Origin: Steinernema hermaphroditum
Lineage: Eukaryota; Nematoda; Chromadorea; Rhabditida; Steinernematidae
Direction of reading: 5' to 3'
DNA length: 64,000 nt
Assembly: GCA_030435675.1 (NCBI GenBank)
Contig: CM059624.1
Span: 8,022,769-8,086,768 of the forward strand
The notes under the pieces are model-generated. The model saw only the letters and a program-made list of their open reading frames with translations, did not search any database and was not told where the DNA came from. The translations under genes and the position numbers were made by a program. Positions within the stretch are counted from its first letter, which is position 1. Every line of letters starts with the position of its first letter. Shown here piece by piece: positions 43,624 through 56,830 of this stretch.

Positions 43624-44326
43624 TCACATTGCCCCCTGGGGCTCCTTCGTCTCTGCTCGGCCCTCGTCGGCGGCGATCGCTCGAAGAATCGCCTCCTGCT
43701 CGGCCAGATGCTTGCGATCGGTGCGCGGAAGGTCGACGACGAAGGCGAGGCTCTCCGGAGGGGTCAGGAACACGGTCTCCTCCAGGTCCCGCTTGGCCAT
43801 TTCGTTCAGGAAGGCTTCGTACTGAAAGCAGGGGGTCAGACGGCTTTGAAGTCGGAATTGCGGATTCGCGTGCTCCGCGCGATTTGCAGATATCTGAGCG
43901 CCTCCTCGAACCTCGGAAGAGTTCTGGCCCTAATTGCGACATTTCGAGAGAAGTGGCCGCTGCGATTTGGTAAACAAAAGTGCTTGATGTATGGGCAAAA
44001 ACATGGGGACAAGTAACTTCAATTGCTCAATTGTAATTGCACTTTCTTGCCTACACTGGTAAAGTGGAAACTTCAGGGGTGCCCTGACAGAGAGACACTG
44101 TGGATTGGCTCTGAGTTTCCATTTTAGGAAAGAAGACAATAGGAAGTGCAGTTCTAAAAATGAAACCTTTTCGCACGCGTCTGCGCTATTTTTCCCGCTT
44201 TCTGGTCCCTTCAGAGCATTCACGAAGTGATTAAGTCCGCAAACAACTCACGTCTCTCTTGGAGATGGGAATGGCGGAGACTCCCTCGACGATGGCGATG
44301 ACGAAGAGTACGGTAAGCACGTGCAT
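43624..44326 (-). CDS. Small secreted peptide or propeptide
   Basis: Exon 1 (44252-44326) encodes MHVLTVLFVIAIVEGVSAIP, a signal peptide, then ISKRD. The last exon (43624-43821) continues YEAFLNEMAKRDLEETVFLT and an acidic C-terminal half ending PQGAM. Both are phase 0 and can join directly (90 residues). An 18-nt in-phase microexon (GQNSSE, near 43920) flanked by a plausible acceptor and donor may lie between. The KR pairs after residues 23 and about 35 could be prohormone-convertase sites, releasing one short peptide, but no known neuropeptide family is visible. TTCTAAAAATAG on the minus strand near 44505-44520 is a TATA-like element. A secreted non-peptide-hormone protein is equally possible. 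Confidence 0.6.
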
Positions 44327-47300
44327 GTTGCTGATTATCACCTGAAAGGAAAAGCCCTTAGCGGAGGAGCAGAGAAGCGCCGCGCATCACGACTAGGATC
44401 CACTTCGGGAGCGACTCCCTGGGACGAGTCTTTAGAGGAGCGGGCGGAGCCTGGCCGCATGGGGGGTGACGTCACTGTGTGTGGCCTCCGCCTTCGCTCT
44501 GAAGGACTATTTTTAGAAGCGGTGAGTGGCCAGAAGACAAAAAAAGAACGAAGAGAGAAAACAGAAGGCGAGGAGAAGCTGATCGGAGCCGCCGGAATAT
44601 AGAAGTGGAGTTCTTAGGAGGCGCCCCGGAGGACAAAAAAAGGAAGGATCGCTCCCTGATGGGTTGAAGTTGAAGACAAAAACGGTTCGGACAAGGCGCG
44701 ATGACCGCGACGTCATTTCCAGGGCACTCTGCCTTCTGGCGTATTAATAGTTCTTTCCGAGAAACTGCACACAGCGAAACATGTTAATGGAAAACAGCAC
44801 TTTTAAAAAGCGGACGTTCCGATGATCCCAGAAATAGCACAGTTCCTTCCACCAGCTACCGTAACCTCGAATTAAGTGTCCTTCCTCTGCAGATGTTCCG
44901 CACCGTTCCGTTGCACTTCCAGCGCCCTTCCTCGTCTGCCCCTTAAGCGCTTCCAAAAGCGGCGATTAGCACTCTAAACTTTCCATTTCGGGGGCGGCGG
45001 TGACGTCGCCCTCAGAAACTCTCTGATCGATGATGTCACGCAGACCCTTCAGCTGGCCCTCTGGCCAGCGGGGGAGTAGAAAACACACCAGATCTACAGC
45101 TGATCGGGCCTTCATGACACACCTTTCCCCTGAGGCCTCCAGATGCTTTTTATAGTCGCCGTGCTAAGCGAGCAAACATTGGCCTTGTTATGTGGCGTCC
45201 TTTAGGCGAGCGTTTTTCGAGAAACGGACATAAACACCCCAAACAAGGGGATTCTGCAGGGATCGTGTTTTCGTCTCTTTTGACGTTTTCGAAAGGTCGA
45301 CGAAAGAGGAAAATATAGTCATGATGGCGTCGTTCCATTCGACGTCAGTGGAAATTCAATAACCTGGCCGCTCTTAATTGCGATATTTTGAGGCAAATCC
45401 AATAGGCAATGACCTCAATCCAGGCCGCCAGCGGGAACGACTCTATTCTAGAAGAGCGCTCCGGCTCCCAAAGATTAATAAACTGCGCTCGAAAGCGTTG
45501 GAGGATGATAAACAGAATCAAAACAGGCATCTCGAGAAGCAAAAAATGTCTCCGAGAGGGTGTGGGAAGTAGGCTAGACCGGAGCTGTCCACACTGAACG
45601 GAGGAGCCTTTCCCAGGTACCCTTCGCCCCTCTGTCCGGCTTCAAAACGACCGAAAATAGGCGTCGAAATATTGCGTCACTCCAAGAAAACATCCTTTTG
45701 TGTCAGGTCACTCGCGGGGTGTTTTCTTTCAAAAGGGCGCCCGATCCACGCAAAACGCGCGGAAACGCTTTCTGGCTCATTGGAGAAGGCGCTCCTCTAG
45801 GATTGGCTTTGGTCCTTCTCGTTGCTTTCAACAAGGGTGAAGGAGAAAGGCTGCTGCAGACAGCTCCAGCCTGTCCTCTGCAAGTCATAAATCCACTAAA
45901 TTTGGGAGTGGTGCAGAAGTTCGATATCTTTGTCCTGTCCCGTGAGATGAGGAAGTCTCTAGGCGACCTTGTGGCCCCGAAATAGGGACCTTAATCCAAT
46001 CTGAAGTACGTCACCGATGTCGAAACGATCCGATTCCTTCGTGTGGGGGGAGTAATCCGATTTCGACGAGCTGACATTTGGGTAATAACTCGAAAACAAT
46101 CCGTTTGGGACGCCTAATTGGCGGGGAAAGCGAGAAGAGTGGGAGGATGGGAACTCGTATTTGGGGAAATGTCGGAAATCGGAGAGTCGAAGAAAGAAGA
46201 GACACGATTCGACATTTGGAGAGAAACTGGACACCCCGGAAGAAAGGCCTATTTGTTCGGAATCGGTGCAGAAAAATGCAAAGAAGTGAGAACACGTGGA
46301 TGGGAAGAAACAGGCAGACAAACTCTGAGAGCACTCTTCTAATTAGGCGAACACGAATTAAGGAAGCCGGCTTGAAAGTAAACATTTTGTTGCGAAAGAA
46401 GGCTTTGTGTGCACTGTTTTTCATATATCTGCATGTCTGTGTGAAATGAGCATCATTCGAGAAGGAACATGATGGCTTCAAGTTGGAGAACATTCTCGCA
46501 TAAGGTGTAAGCTTGCTTCACATCTTTTTCTAATTTTCTTAGGCGCTCGCTAACAAAAAAGACAGTTCTTCTTACATGCCTGCAGAAAGAAACGGGAAGA
46601 GAGCCTCTGAATAACACTAACGTTGCTACTTGCTCTCTAAAATACTTAAACAACGGTGCTCGGCAGGCCCATGGCTTGGGAAAGTACCACCACGATAGGT
46701 TTGACTTGCTTGAGTGAAATGACGGCGCAGGGACTAGGGTGATGATGAAGAGCTTCTTGGTGGATGGAACTGTAGCAACCCTGGTGTTCTAGGTCTACTG
46801 GGCGATCATGGACGCCAACGACGATTGCCATTGACGTAAATCAAAGGTCTAAGTGAAAGAGATAAACAGTGCTTAAACGTCTCAACATTGTTCAGCTTTG
46901 GTCAGAATCCTCCAGGAGCAGAATTCCATGAGCTCAATTCACTTAACGAGGTGAGCACATCTGGATTCCATTGGATTAATTTACCGAAAATTCTCTGCAA
47001 ATCCACTTCCAGACGGCCATGATTGCACCTTTCGTCGTCGAATCTAATCTGTTTTTGTTTAGAAATGCACAGATGGACACATTCCTTTCCTTTTTCGTCT
47101 TTAGGTCTGCAGAAGTCAGTCTCTGATTGAAAACGCATGTGAATATTTCTGCATTTTCTCACGGAACTCTTTGTTTGCGACGCGCAATAAGTAATGAAAG
47201 GACGTGGGGAGCGCTATAAATTATTCAGTTCCATTACTCACTGCACAACATTGAATGGTGTTTACGCATTTCAGGACCGAAAATCGTTTCTCTTTGACGC

Positions 47301-50162
47301 AGAGAAGGGGAAAGTGAAAGATTCCAGTGGATTTTCTGCTTTCGGAAAGTGATTCCGGGGTAGAAGTGTGACAGAATTGCAAATCTTGATCTTTGGTTGC
47401 AATAATGACGATAATGACTTTTTTCGATCACTTGACTTCTATTTTCGCTTTGGACCAGAGACCTCTGGTGGTGATTTAAGTCCTCTCAGGACGAGGTCAT
47501 AAATCTACGCCTTCGGGTCATTAGCCTACTTTGAGACCACAAGAAGGGCGTTTCTATTTGCAGAAACGATAAATAATTAGCACTTCGGGGAAGAGACGTC
47601 ACTTTTGAGTCAATCCGATTGGACGCCGAAAACAACGAAGGACGACGCAATCGGATGCGATTATGCATCTGCGGGGGAGAGTCGAAGCAGGCGATGGCGA
47701 GAGGACACTGACCGAAGCAAAGCTACACACATTGTGCGGGTAATTGTGCTTACTTTCGGGTAACGTCATCCGGGTAATTACGAGAGTTTATGGTGAGGAA
47801 GGACCTCATAGAACGAGCAAGAATCGAGGAAAGCCTCTAACTTCGTTTGGAAGTACGAAACAGGCCTGGGGGTAAGTGTACGTGGCCCTTAATGAGGTTC
47901 TAGGAACCGTTTAGTGACCGTCAGTCAAAAGCCGGATTCAAAAGGCCAAGGATGACGATCCTTGGTGGAAATGAACGATCGGTACCTCATTCCTGTTATG
48001 GTCAGCTAATGGGAAGAAATGATGATAACAAGATGACTCACTGCTGGTCCTCATTTTCAAACATAAAAAAGTTGCTTTTTGTTCTCGCGCGGCACGTTCT
48101 ACCGTTTGGCGACGTCCCTCGGTCCAGAGCCTGAGAACTCCGCAAATCTCAAATATTTGTTTTTCAAAAGCGCTTTCATAAAGCTCCGCTCATTCTCCTT
48201 GTTCATTACAACTCCGTCACTCGAAAGGTCCGAACCGCAGACGGCCCGATGAGGGCTTCGCTTGACCGATGCTCAAGAATTCTACCGTAGGCAGCCACAA
48301 GTCGTTACGCACTCGGGAAGTTCCCTCCGGATTTCGTTCTCAGATTTTCGGCCTTTCGGCGTGTCTGCTCCGTTCTGTTTGAGTTTGCAGATATCTCCGT
48401 CGGCGGTGCCGGACCAGTCGGTCCAACACATATCGGAGTCATTTCCGAAGCGCTCCCTCCCTCCCACAACACCGAAATACACATTGTAATACTCGGGCGC
48501 GCGCGGATCCCGCCGCGAGATTTCTTTTATCTCAGCGGTGTTTGCCTTCGCGCACATAAAAGAAGTTTCTGATGGTCGCAGGAAGCGGTAAAAGGGAAGA
48601 AGAAGCAAAAAAGAGACGACAAACACAAATTAGCGCCGATTCAACCGGAAGAAGATGTGCAAGACTGCACGGAAGACTCGGGCCTCTCTAAGGCCCTTTC
48701 CTTGGACATGGAGGGACTAGCGCTACATAATCTACATACGTGGATGGCCCAACAGAATGTTACAGTGCAGTAAAACAGAAAGTGCGTTTTTGTGCTCTCC
48801 AAAGTGCTGTCAACTAGATGTGCACTTAAAGCTCAAGTGGCGCGATTCTCGACCATGTTACATCGGAGACATTTCTTTGTGTCGTCGGATTATCGTCTTT
48901 TAGCGGTGTTGATTATCGAAAATTGGAGATACGAAACCCTTAGAATATGCAGAACGTTTTGGGGTCTGTGACAAGTAATCCGCCCAGTGGTCTAGGAGTA
49001 CCTACCGTACACCTCCGTCTATATCATCACATTTTCCCCCTCTATTCTCTGAATCTGTCTTCAATCGACCGTCTGGCTCACAGTCTTTATTGCAGGCTCC
49101 TGCTTGACTCAGAGCGTTTCCGCGTCGTGGGAGTCCGGGCGGCATTCTGTGTTTGTTGTCGCGATCCTCGGAATCGCGGCGCTCGAGAAGAGCTCTCGAC
49201 GGATCTGCAGAGACGCGCATGTTTACGCGCCGTTTGCATGTCGGAAGCATCGAAGCGGTCGTCGAGATCAGAGCAAACACCCTTGCGGCACAATCCCGGA
49301 ATTCAGCCTGCGTGCTATAGGAAAATCAACATTTCGGATCACACGTGGATGGATCTGACGAGGGCTTCAGCCATCTGCATTTGCTTTAGCCATCACTCTT
49401 CTAGGCAAACGAAGACTTTTCGTTCGGTTCTGAGTAAGATGTACGTTATTTTCATGTGGAACAGTTTCCAGCAAATCAAAGTAACTGTGGATAAGACTGC
49501 TTGATCTCGAACTGCGAACACCTGATGGCTCTTGTAGCCAACAGAAAACAGCAACCTCCTCGAGTCCTCGAGCCACCCTCTCCACCCCTTCCTCCCCCAC
49601 CACACCTTCACTCCCCACTTTTTGCTTCCGACGTCAAAGTTTCTGAGCTTTGAGTCACTCTTCGCGGTCCCTCCGCCGCCACGGACACCTCCAGCTACAA
49701 ATGTAAACTGCGCGGGAAGATAAGTGCCGCCGGCCACCTTCTCATCCAGCCCCAGCCAGACCGCCCCCCATAGCGCCTGGCCGGTCCGCTATTGTAAGCC
49801 GTGGGGAAGCCGAAGCTCGGCTGCGTCTCCGCCGCGCGCCTCGATTATTAAACTCCTCGCGGGCTTTGTCATCCTTCGCACCCTTTCGAAATCCTCTCGC
49901 GACTCTGTAGCTAGGCCTGTTCTGCCTTCTGAAGAGACGCTTCTGCTTTTAGCCGCGTTCCCCGAATCCCACGTTCCTTGTTTGTTTGCAGGGCGGTTTT
50001 CGGTCCGGATTCCCGATATCCGGTTGTGCCTCTCGTTCTCGCTTCCTCGACCTTTCATAAACACCTCCAGCGCTGCATTCAGGTATCCGCTGCCGTCCCT
50101 CCCGAAGGAGCACCCCTAGTCAGCTCTCCTCTCGCGCGATACCCCCACGAGCGAAATAGAAA
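44327..50162. other. 5.8-kb region upstream of the myosin gene
   Basis: No gene could be assembled. Frames such as 46011-46493 (minus, 160 codons) and 48947-49504 (plus, 185 codons) lack domains, signal peptides and matching splice sites. It contains a decayed third copy of the retro-inserted element near 46755-46830. The right part presumably includes the muscle promoter and 5' UTR of the myosin gene. Confidence 0.45.
46755..46830 (-). mobile_element. Decayed fragment related to the retro-inserted element
   Basis: GATGGAACTG...CCTGGTGTTCTA and GGGCGATCAT...CCAACGACGA follow copy 2 closely in order. The 6-bp stem survives with one G-T pair; the 8-bp stem does not. Ends and duplications were not found. 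Confidence 0.4.
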
Positions 50163-53100
50163 ATGGACTACCAAAATGACCCCGGATGGCAGTACCTCCG
50201 CCAGTCGCAGGAACAGGTAGGCGCAGCCCTGGAGACTTCGCCACGAGGGACTGACTTAGCTTCTTGCGGCGACAACCAAGAAGTTCGACTCGAAGAAGAA
50301 CGTGTGGATCCCCGACAACGAAGAGGGATTCGTCGCCGCGGAGATCAAGGCGACCAAGGGTGACCAGGTGACCGTGGTCACCTCGAAAGGCGTCGAGAAG
50401 GTGCTGAAGAAGGACGAGACGCAGCAGATGAATCCTCCGAAGTTCGAGAAGACCGAGGACATGGCCAACCTTACCTTCCTCAACGACGCTTCCGTCCTCA
50501 ACAACCTCAAACAGCGCTACTTTTCCATGATGATCTACGTGGGTGACCCTTACCGTACCCCTCAGACGCCTCCTTCAGACCTACTCGGGACTCTTCTGTG
50601 TCGTCATCAACCCCTACAAGCGTCTTCCGATCTACACGGAGTCCGTTTGCAAGATGTTCATCGGAAAGCGCCGCAACGAGATGCCTCCGCACCTGTTCGC
50701 CGTCTCCGACGAGGCCTACCGTAATATGGTCAACGGTAGGTTCCAGAGGTCTGACCGTGTCACAAATCGCCTTCAGACCACGAGAACCAGTCGATGCTGA
50801 TTACGGGCGAGTCAGGCGCCGGGAAGACGGAGAACACGAAGAAGGTCATCTCATACTTCGCCATCGTCGGCGCCACTCAGCAGGGCGCCAAGAAGAAGGG
50901 CGCCAAGAAGGGCGCCTCGCTGGAGGACCAGATCGTGCAGACGAACCCCGTCCTCGAGGCCTTCGGAAACGCCAAGACCGTCCGCAACAACAACTCCTCC
51001 CGCTTCGGAAAGTTCATCCGCATCCACTTCAACACCGCCGGAAAACTCGCCGGCGCCGACATCGAGCACTGTGAGTGCGGTCTGCTAGCCGCCCTACAGT
51101 ACCCCTTTAGACTTGCTCGAGAAGTCGCGTGTGATCAAGCAGGCGCCCGGAGAGCGCTCCTACCACATCTTTTACCAGATCATGTCGGGCGCCATCAAGG
51201 GACTCAAGGAGAAGCTGCTTCTGACGCGCAGTATCCGCGACTACCACTTCGTCTCCCAGGCGGAGATCACCATCGACGGCATCGACGACAAGGAAGAGAT
51301 GGCGCTGACCAACGAGGCCTTCGACGTGATGCATTTCACGGAGGCCGAGAAGAGCGACCTCTTCGCCCTCACCGGCGCCATCATGCACATGGGAGAGCTG
51401 AAGTTCAAGCAGCGTCCGCGCGAGGAGCAGGCCGAGTGCGAGGACTCCGCCGGTGGGTGCCCCCCCGCAAGCCTCTGACCGTTCCGGTTCCAGAAGGAGA
51501 CCTCGCCTGCAAGCTCTTCCGGGTGGACCCCGTGAAGTTCGTAACGGCGCTACTGAAGCCGCGCGTCAAGGTCGGCACCGAATGGGTGAACAAGGGCCAG
51601 AACCTGGACCAGGTCAACTGGGCCATCGGCGCCCTGGCCAAGGCCCTCTACGCCCGCATGTTCCACTGGCTCATCAAGCGCTGCAATAAGACGCTCGACG
51701 CCCAGGACCTCGCCCGCGACCACTTCATTGGCGTCCTCGACATCGCCGGCTTCGAGATCTTCGACGTGGGTGGTCCTCCTCCGGGTGCAGATCCTAAAGG
51801 GCGTCTTTCAGCTGAACAGCTTCGAGCAGCTGTGGATCAACTTCGTGAACGAGAGGCTGCAGCAGTTCTTCAACCACCACATGTTCGTTCTGGAGCAGGA
51901 GGAGTACCAGCGCGAGGGCATCAAGTGGGAGTTCATCGACTTCGGCCTCGACCTGCAGGCCTGCATCGAGCTCATCGAGAAGCCGCTGGGCATCATCTCG
52001 ATGCTCGACGAGGAGTGCATCGTGCCCAAGGCCACGGACATGACCCTCGCCCAGAAGCTCAACGACCAGCACCTTGGCAAGCACCCCAACTTCCAGAAGC
52101 CGCGCCCGCCAAAGGGAAAACAGGCGGAGGCGCACCTGGCCATCGTCCACTACGCCGGCACAGTGCGCTACAACGTGAAGGCGTGGTTGGAGAAGAACAA
52201 GGACCCCCTGAACGACACGGCGGTCTCCGTGCTCAAGGGCAACGACGGCATGCAGCTCCTCTCGGACATCTGGGACGACTACAAGACGCAGGAGGACATC
52301 GCCGCCATGCAGAAGACGAAGGGCAAGGTGGTAGGAAAGAAGAAGGGCAAGTCCGCCTCCTTCATGACCGTCTCCATGCTCTATCGCGAGTCCCTGAACA
52401 ACCTGATGGAGATGCTCCACCAGACGCACCCCCACTTCATCCGCTGCATCATCCCCAACGAGCAGAAGAAGAGCGGCATGATCGAGGCGAACCTCGTCCT
52501 CAACCAGCTCACCTGCAACGGTGTCCTCGAGGGCATCCGCATCTGTCGCAAGGGATTCCCCAACAGACTCCCTTACCTCGACTTCAAGCAGCGGTAGGCC
52601 CCACCCACCCTGACCACTCTATCCTGCTCCCTTCTAGCTACACTTGCCTGGCCGCCGACGCCGCTAAGGCTGGAAAAGATCCGAAGGAGTCGAGCACGAA
52701 GGTCCTCGACACGCTCCTCAAAAAGGGATCCCTGAAGCCCGAGGAGTTCCAGTGTGGTGCCACGAAGGTGAGCGTCGCGCCCGTCTCCGCGTCCCTCCAT
52801 GTGCCCTTCTAGGTGTTCTTCAAAGCCGGAGTGCTCGCGCACCTCGAGGAGCTCCGCGACGAGGCGCTCTCCGTGATCATCACGAAGTTCCAGTGCGCCT
52901 GCCGCGCCTTCCTCGGCCTCTGCGACTACAAGCGCCGTCTGGACCAGAAGGTCGGCCTCGTCATCGTGCAGCGCAACATCCGCAGCTGGTGTACCCTGCG
53001 CACGTGGCAGTGGTTCCGCCTTTACGGTCGTGTGAAGCCCCTCATCAAGGGCTCCAAGAAAGACGAGGAGTTCGAGGCGCTCGAGAAGAAGTGCAAGGAG

Positions 53101-56100
53101 CTCGAGGACGCCATCTCGCAGAGCGGCCGCCAGCTCTCCGAGACGCAAGCCGAACTACAGAAGGCGCAAGCCGAGCGCCAGCAACTGCAGCTGCAGGTGG
53201 AGCAGGAGCGCGAGCTCATCGCCGAGGGCGACGAACGCTCCGCGAAGCTCTTGGCACAGAAGTCGGAGGCGGAGAAGCAGCTGGCCGAGCTGAACGAGCA
53301 ACTCAACTATCAGGAAGATCAGAACGCTGCGTTGGCGAAGGCGCGGAAGAAGGTGGAGGCCGACAACGAGTCGCTGAAGAAGAACGTCGGCGAGCTGGAG
53401 CAGACGATCAAGAAGCAGGAGGCGGAGAAGCTGAGCAAGGACCACCAGATGCGCTCTCTGCAGGACGAGATCGCCTCGCAGTACGAGGTCATCTCGAAGC
53501 TGAACAAGGAGAAGAAGAACCAGGAGGAGGTGAACCGCCGACTCCTCGAGGACATCCAGGCCGAGGAGGACAAGGTGAACCACCTGAACAAGATCAAGAA
53601 CAAGCTGGAGCAGTCTCTCGACGAGATGGAGGACAGCCTGGAGCGCGAGCGCCGCAACCGGCAAGACCTTGAAAAGCAGCGCCGTAAAGTGGAGGGCGAG
53701 CTGAAGGTCGCTCAGGAGAACATCGACGACCTCACCCGTCAGAAGATGGAGATGGACAGCGTCATCAAGAAGTAGGACGTCAAAGGGGGATCCTCTTGTA
53801 GCTCTTATGCTTTCAGGAAGGACGGCGAGCTGACCGCGTTGGCGAGTCGCCTCGAGGACGAGCAGTCGCTGGTGTCGAAGCTGCAGCGACAGATCAAGGA
53901 GCTGCTGGCGCGCGTCCAGGAGCTCGAAGAGGAGCTTGACGCCGAACGACAGGCGCGCTCAAAGGCAGAGAAGTCGAGGAACGAGCTGCAGCACGAGCTC
54001 GAAGAGCTCAGCGACCGCCTCGACGAGGCTGGCGGCGCCACCCAGGTGCAGATGGAGCAGAACAAGAAGCGCGAGGCAGAGCTGGCGAAGCTGCGCCGCG
54101 ACCTCGAAGAGACGGCCCTCAGCCAGGAGAACGCAATGGTGATGCTGAAGAAGAAGCACTCGGACGCCATCGCCGAGCTCAGCGACCAAGTGGACGCTAT
54201 CCAGAAGCTGCGCACCAAGTAGGTCCTCTTCTGATGGTCTCCGATGACCGGCGATGTTCTAGGGTCGAGAAGGAGAAGACGATCCTCCAAAGGGACGTCG
54301 AGGACCTGCAGAACTCGCTCGACGGAGAGTGCAAGCAGCGCCAGAACATCGAGCGCTTCGCCAAGCAGCTCGAGTCGCAGCTGACGGACATCCAGCTGAA
54401 GAGCGACGAGCAGGCCCGCCAGATCCAGGAGCTCATGGCCAACAAGAACCGCACCCACGCGGAGAATAGCGACCTCACCAGACAGCTCGAAGACGCCGAG
54501 AGCCAAGTGGCCGTGCTCGGACGCCTGAAGAGCCAGTTGGCCGCGCAGCTCGAGGAGATGCGTCGCCAGCTGGACCAGGAGACCCGGGACCGCCAGAGCG
54601 TCTCCTCGCAACTGGCCAACTACCAGCTGGAGTGCCAGCAGCTCCGCGAGGCTCTCGAGGAGGAGCAGGAGGGCAAAACGGAGCTACAGAGGCTCGTGTC
54701 GAAGGCGAACGCCGAGGCACAGCAGTGGCGCACGCGCTACGAGGGCGAGGGCATGAGCCGCGCCGAGGAGCTCGAGGAGGCGCGCCGCAAGCTGCAAGCG
54801 AAGGTGCAGGACATGCAGGAGAGCCTCGAGGGGGCGCACCAGAAGATCGGTTCCCTGGAGAAGTCGAGGCAGCGGTTGCAACAGGAGCTCGAGGACGCGC
54901 AGGTGGACGCAGATCGCGCCAATTCACTGGCAAACGCGCTGGACAAGAAGCAGAAGGGCTTCGACCGCATCGTCGAGGAGTGGAAGCGGAAGTGCGACGC
55001 CCTGGGCCAGGAGCTTGAGGCGAGCCAGCGAGATACGCGCAACGCGAGCACCGAGAACTTCCGGCTCCGGAACGCCCTCGACGAGTCCGCCGAGCAGACG
55101 GAGGGTGTGCGCCGCGAGAACAAGGTGCTCGCGCAGGAGCTGAAGGACCTCACCGACCAGCTCGGAGAGGGTGGCAAGAGCGTGCACGAGCTGCAGAAGT
55201 GCCGTCGCCGACTGGAGCTCGAGAAGGAGGAGCTGCAGCAGGCGCTCGACGACGCCGAGGGCGCCCTCGAGGCCGAGGAGTCGAAGCTGATGCGTGCGCA
55301 GGTAGAGATCTCGCAGATCCGCTCGGAGATCGAGAAGCGCCTCAACGAGAAGGAGGAGGAGTTCGAGAACACCCGCAAGAACCACCAGCGCGCCCTGGAG
55401 TCGATGCAGGCGAGCCTCGAGACGGAGTCCCGCGGCCGCACCGAGCTCCTCCGCGTCAAGAAGAAGCTCGAGTCCGATATCAACGTGAGTCACCCTTCCC
55501 CGTCCTGAGGCCCTCTTCCCTTCCAGGAGCTCGAGATCGCCCTGGACCACGCGTCGAAGGCCAACGTCGACAGCCAAAAGACGATCAAGCGTTACCAGGA
55601 GAACATCCGCGAGCTCCAGGCGCAGATCGAGGAAGAGCAGCGCGCCCGCGAGGAGATGCGTGACCAGATGAGTCTCGCCGAGCGCCGCGCTCAAATGGCC
55701 CAGTCCGAGAAGGAGGACCTCGCCGTTGTCTACGATCAGGTGGGACCGGAGGTCCGGGGTACGCTAACTCAGAGGATATTCAGTCGGAGCGTGGCCGTCG
55801 CCAGGCGGAGCTCGAGGCCGCTGACGCGAAGGAGTCGGTCGCTTCACTGACCAACTCGAACGCCTCCCTCTCGGGGATCAAGAGGAAACTGGAGGCCGAG
55901 CTGCAACAGATGCAAGCCGAAGTCGCTGAGACGCTCGCCGAGCTGAAGAACGTCGACGAGCGGGGCAAGAAAGCCACCCTCGACGCTGCTCGCCTCTCCG
56001 AGGAGCTCCGCGCCGAGCAGGAGCACTCCGCCAGCATCGACCGCCAGCGCAAGGGCATGGAAGCTGCCATGAAGGTGGGCAAGGGTACGGTAGATGCCAA

Positions 56101-56703
56101 AGTAACGATCGGCCTTTAGGACATGCAAGTGCGCCTCGACGAGGCGGAGTCGGCGACGTTGAAGGGCGGAAGGAGGCAGCTGGCGAAGTTGGAGCAGAGA
56201 GTGCGCGAGCTGGAGTCGGAGCTGGAGGGAGAGCTTAGACGCCACGGCGACACGCAGAAGAACCTCCGCAACAAGGACCGTCGCTGTCGGGAGCTCCAGT
56301 TCCAGGTGGACGAGGATAAGAAGTCGAGCGAGCGCATGTACGATCTGGTGGAAAAGCTGCAGTCTAAGATCAAGACCTACAAGCGACAGGTGGAGGAAGC
56401 GGTGAGTCCCTCCCCCCAGGAGTGCACCCCTAGCCCCTTTAGGAACAACTTGCGACGACAAACTTGGCGAAATACCGTCAGCTCCAACACATGTTGGAGG
56501 ACGCCGAAGAACGTGCCGATACCGCAGAAAATGCATTGACGAAAATGCGTATGAAGAATCGTTCTGGGAGCCATGTTTCCCGAGGCCTCGTCCACTCGGT
56601 GAGTTCTCCACTCCAGAGCGCTGACCCGGCGATTCAGATGTCGACTTCCGGAATCGCCGCCCGCTCGATGTCGCGATCCCGCGGCGACCTCGTCGAGGAG
56701 TAG
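50163..56703 (+). CDS. Muscle myosin heavy chain (class II)
   Basis: Sixteen exons (50163-50216, 50260-50538, 50579-50735, 50777-51070, 51111-51452, 51494-51765, 51812-52593, 52638-52767, 52813-53771, 53817-54218, 54263-55484, 55527-55739, 55784-56074, 56120-56401, 56443-56598, 56638-56703) close in phase to 1966 residues, as expected for nematode body-wall or pharyngeal myosins (UNC-54 has 1963). Seen: N-terminal SH3-like domain, P-loop GESGAGKT at 174-181, [11 protein letters not shown] switch [11 protein letters not shown] switch II, Lys-rich loop 2 ([13 protein letters not shown]), IQ region, and an unbroken heptad rod from about residue 845, then a short Ser/Arg-rich nonhelical tail ending RSRGDLVEE. 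It is the ATP-driven motor of thick filaments. Which paralogue (unc-54, myo-1, -2, -3) I cannot say. Very high GC and codon bias suit strong expression. Tail to tail with the cyclophilin gene (127 bp). Confidence 0.97.
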
Positions 56704-56830
56704 AATCTCCGAAGTGCCCTCATATCTGCCTCTCTATGCGATGTATATATCCGATTCTAGCTACGACCACACGAACCACTATGTTATATTTGTTTAGTCC
56801 CTGTTAACCTCATAAAAGATCTTTCTTCAT

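Noticed and set aside
46011..46493. 160-codon minus-strand frame
   Set aside because: Phe/Arg-rich with no family marks and an equally long antisense frame; not supported.
48947..49504. 185-codon plus-strand frame
   Set aside because: No domain or splice support; Ser/Arg/Leu composition of chance reading.
50794..52812. 672-codon plus-strand frame
   Set aside because: Runs across several myosin introns and changes to nonsense frame after the first exon; only its first part is the real exon 4.
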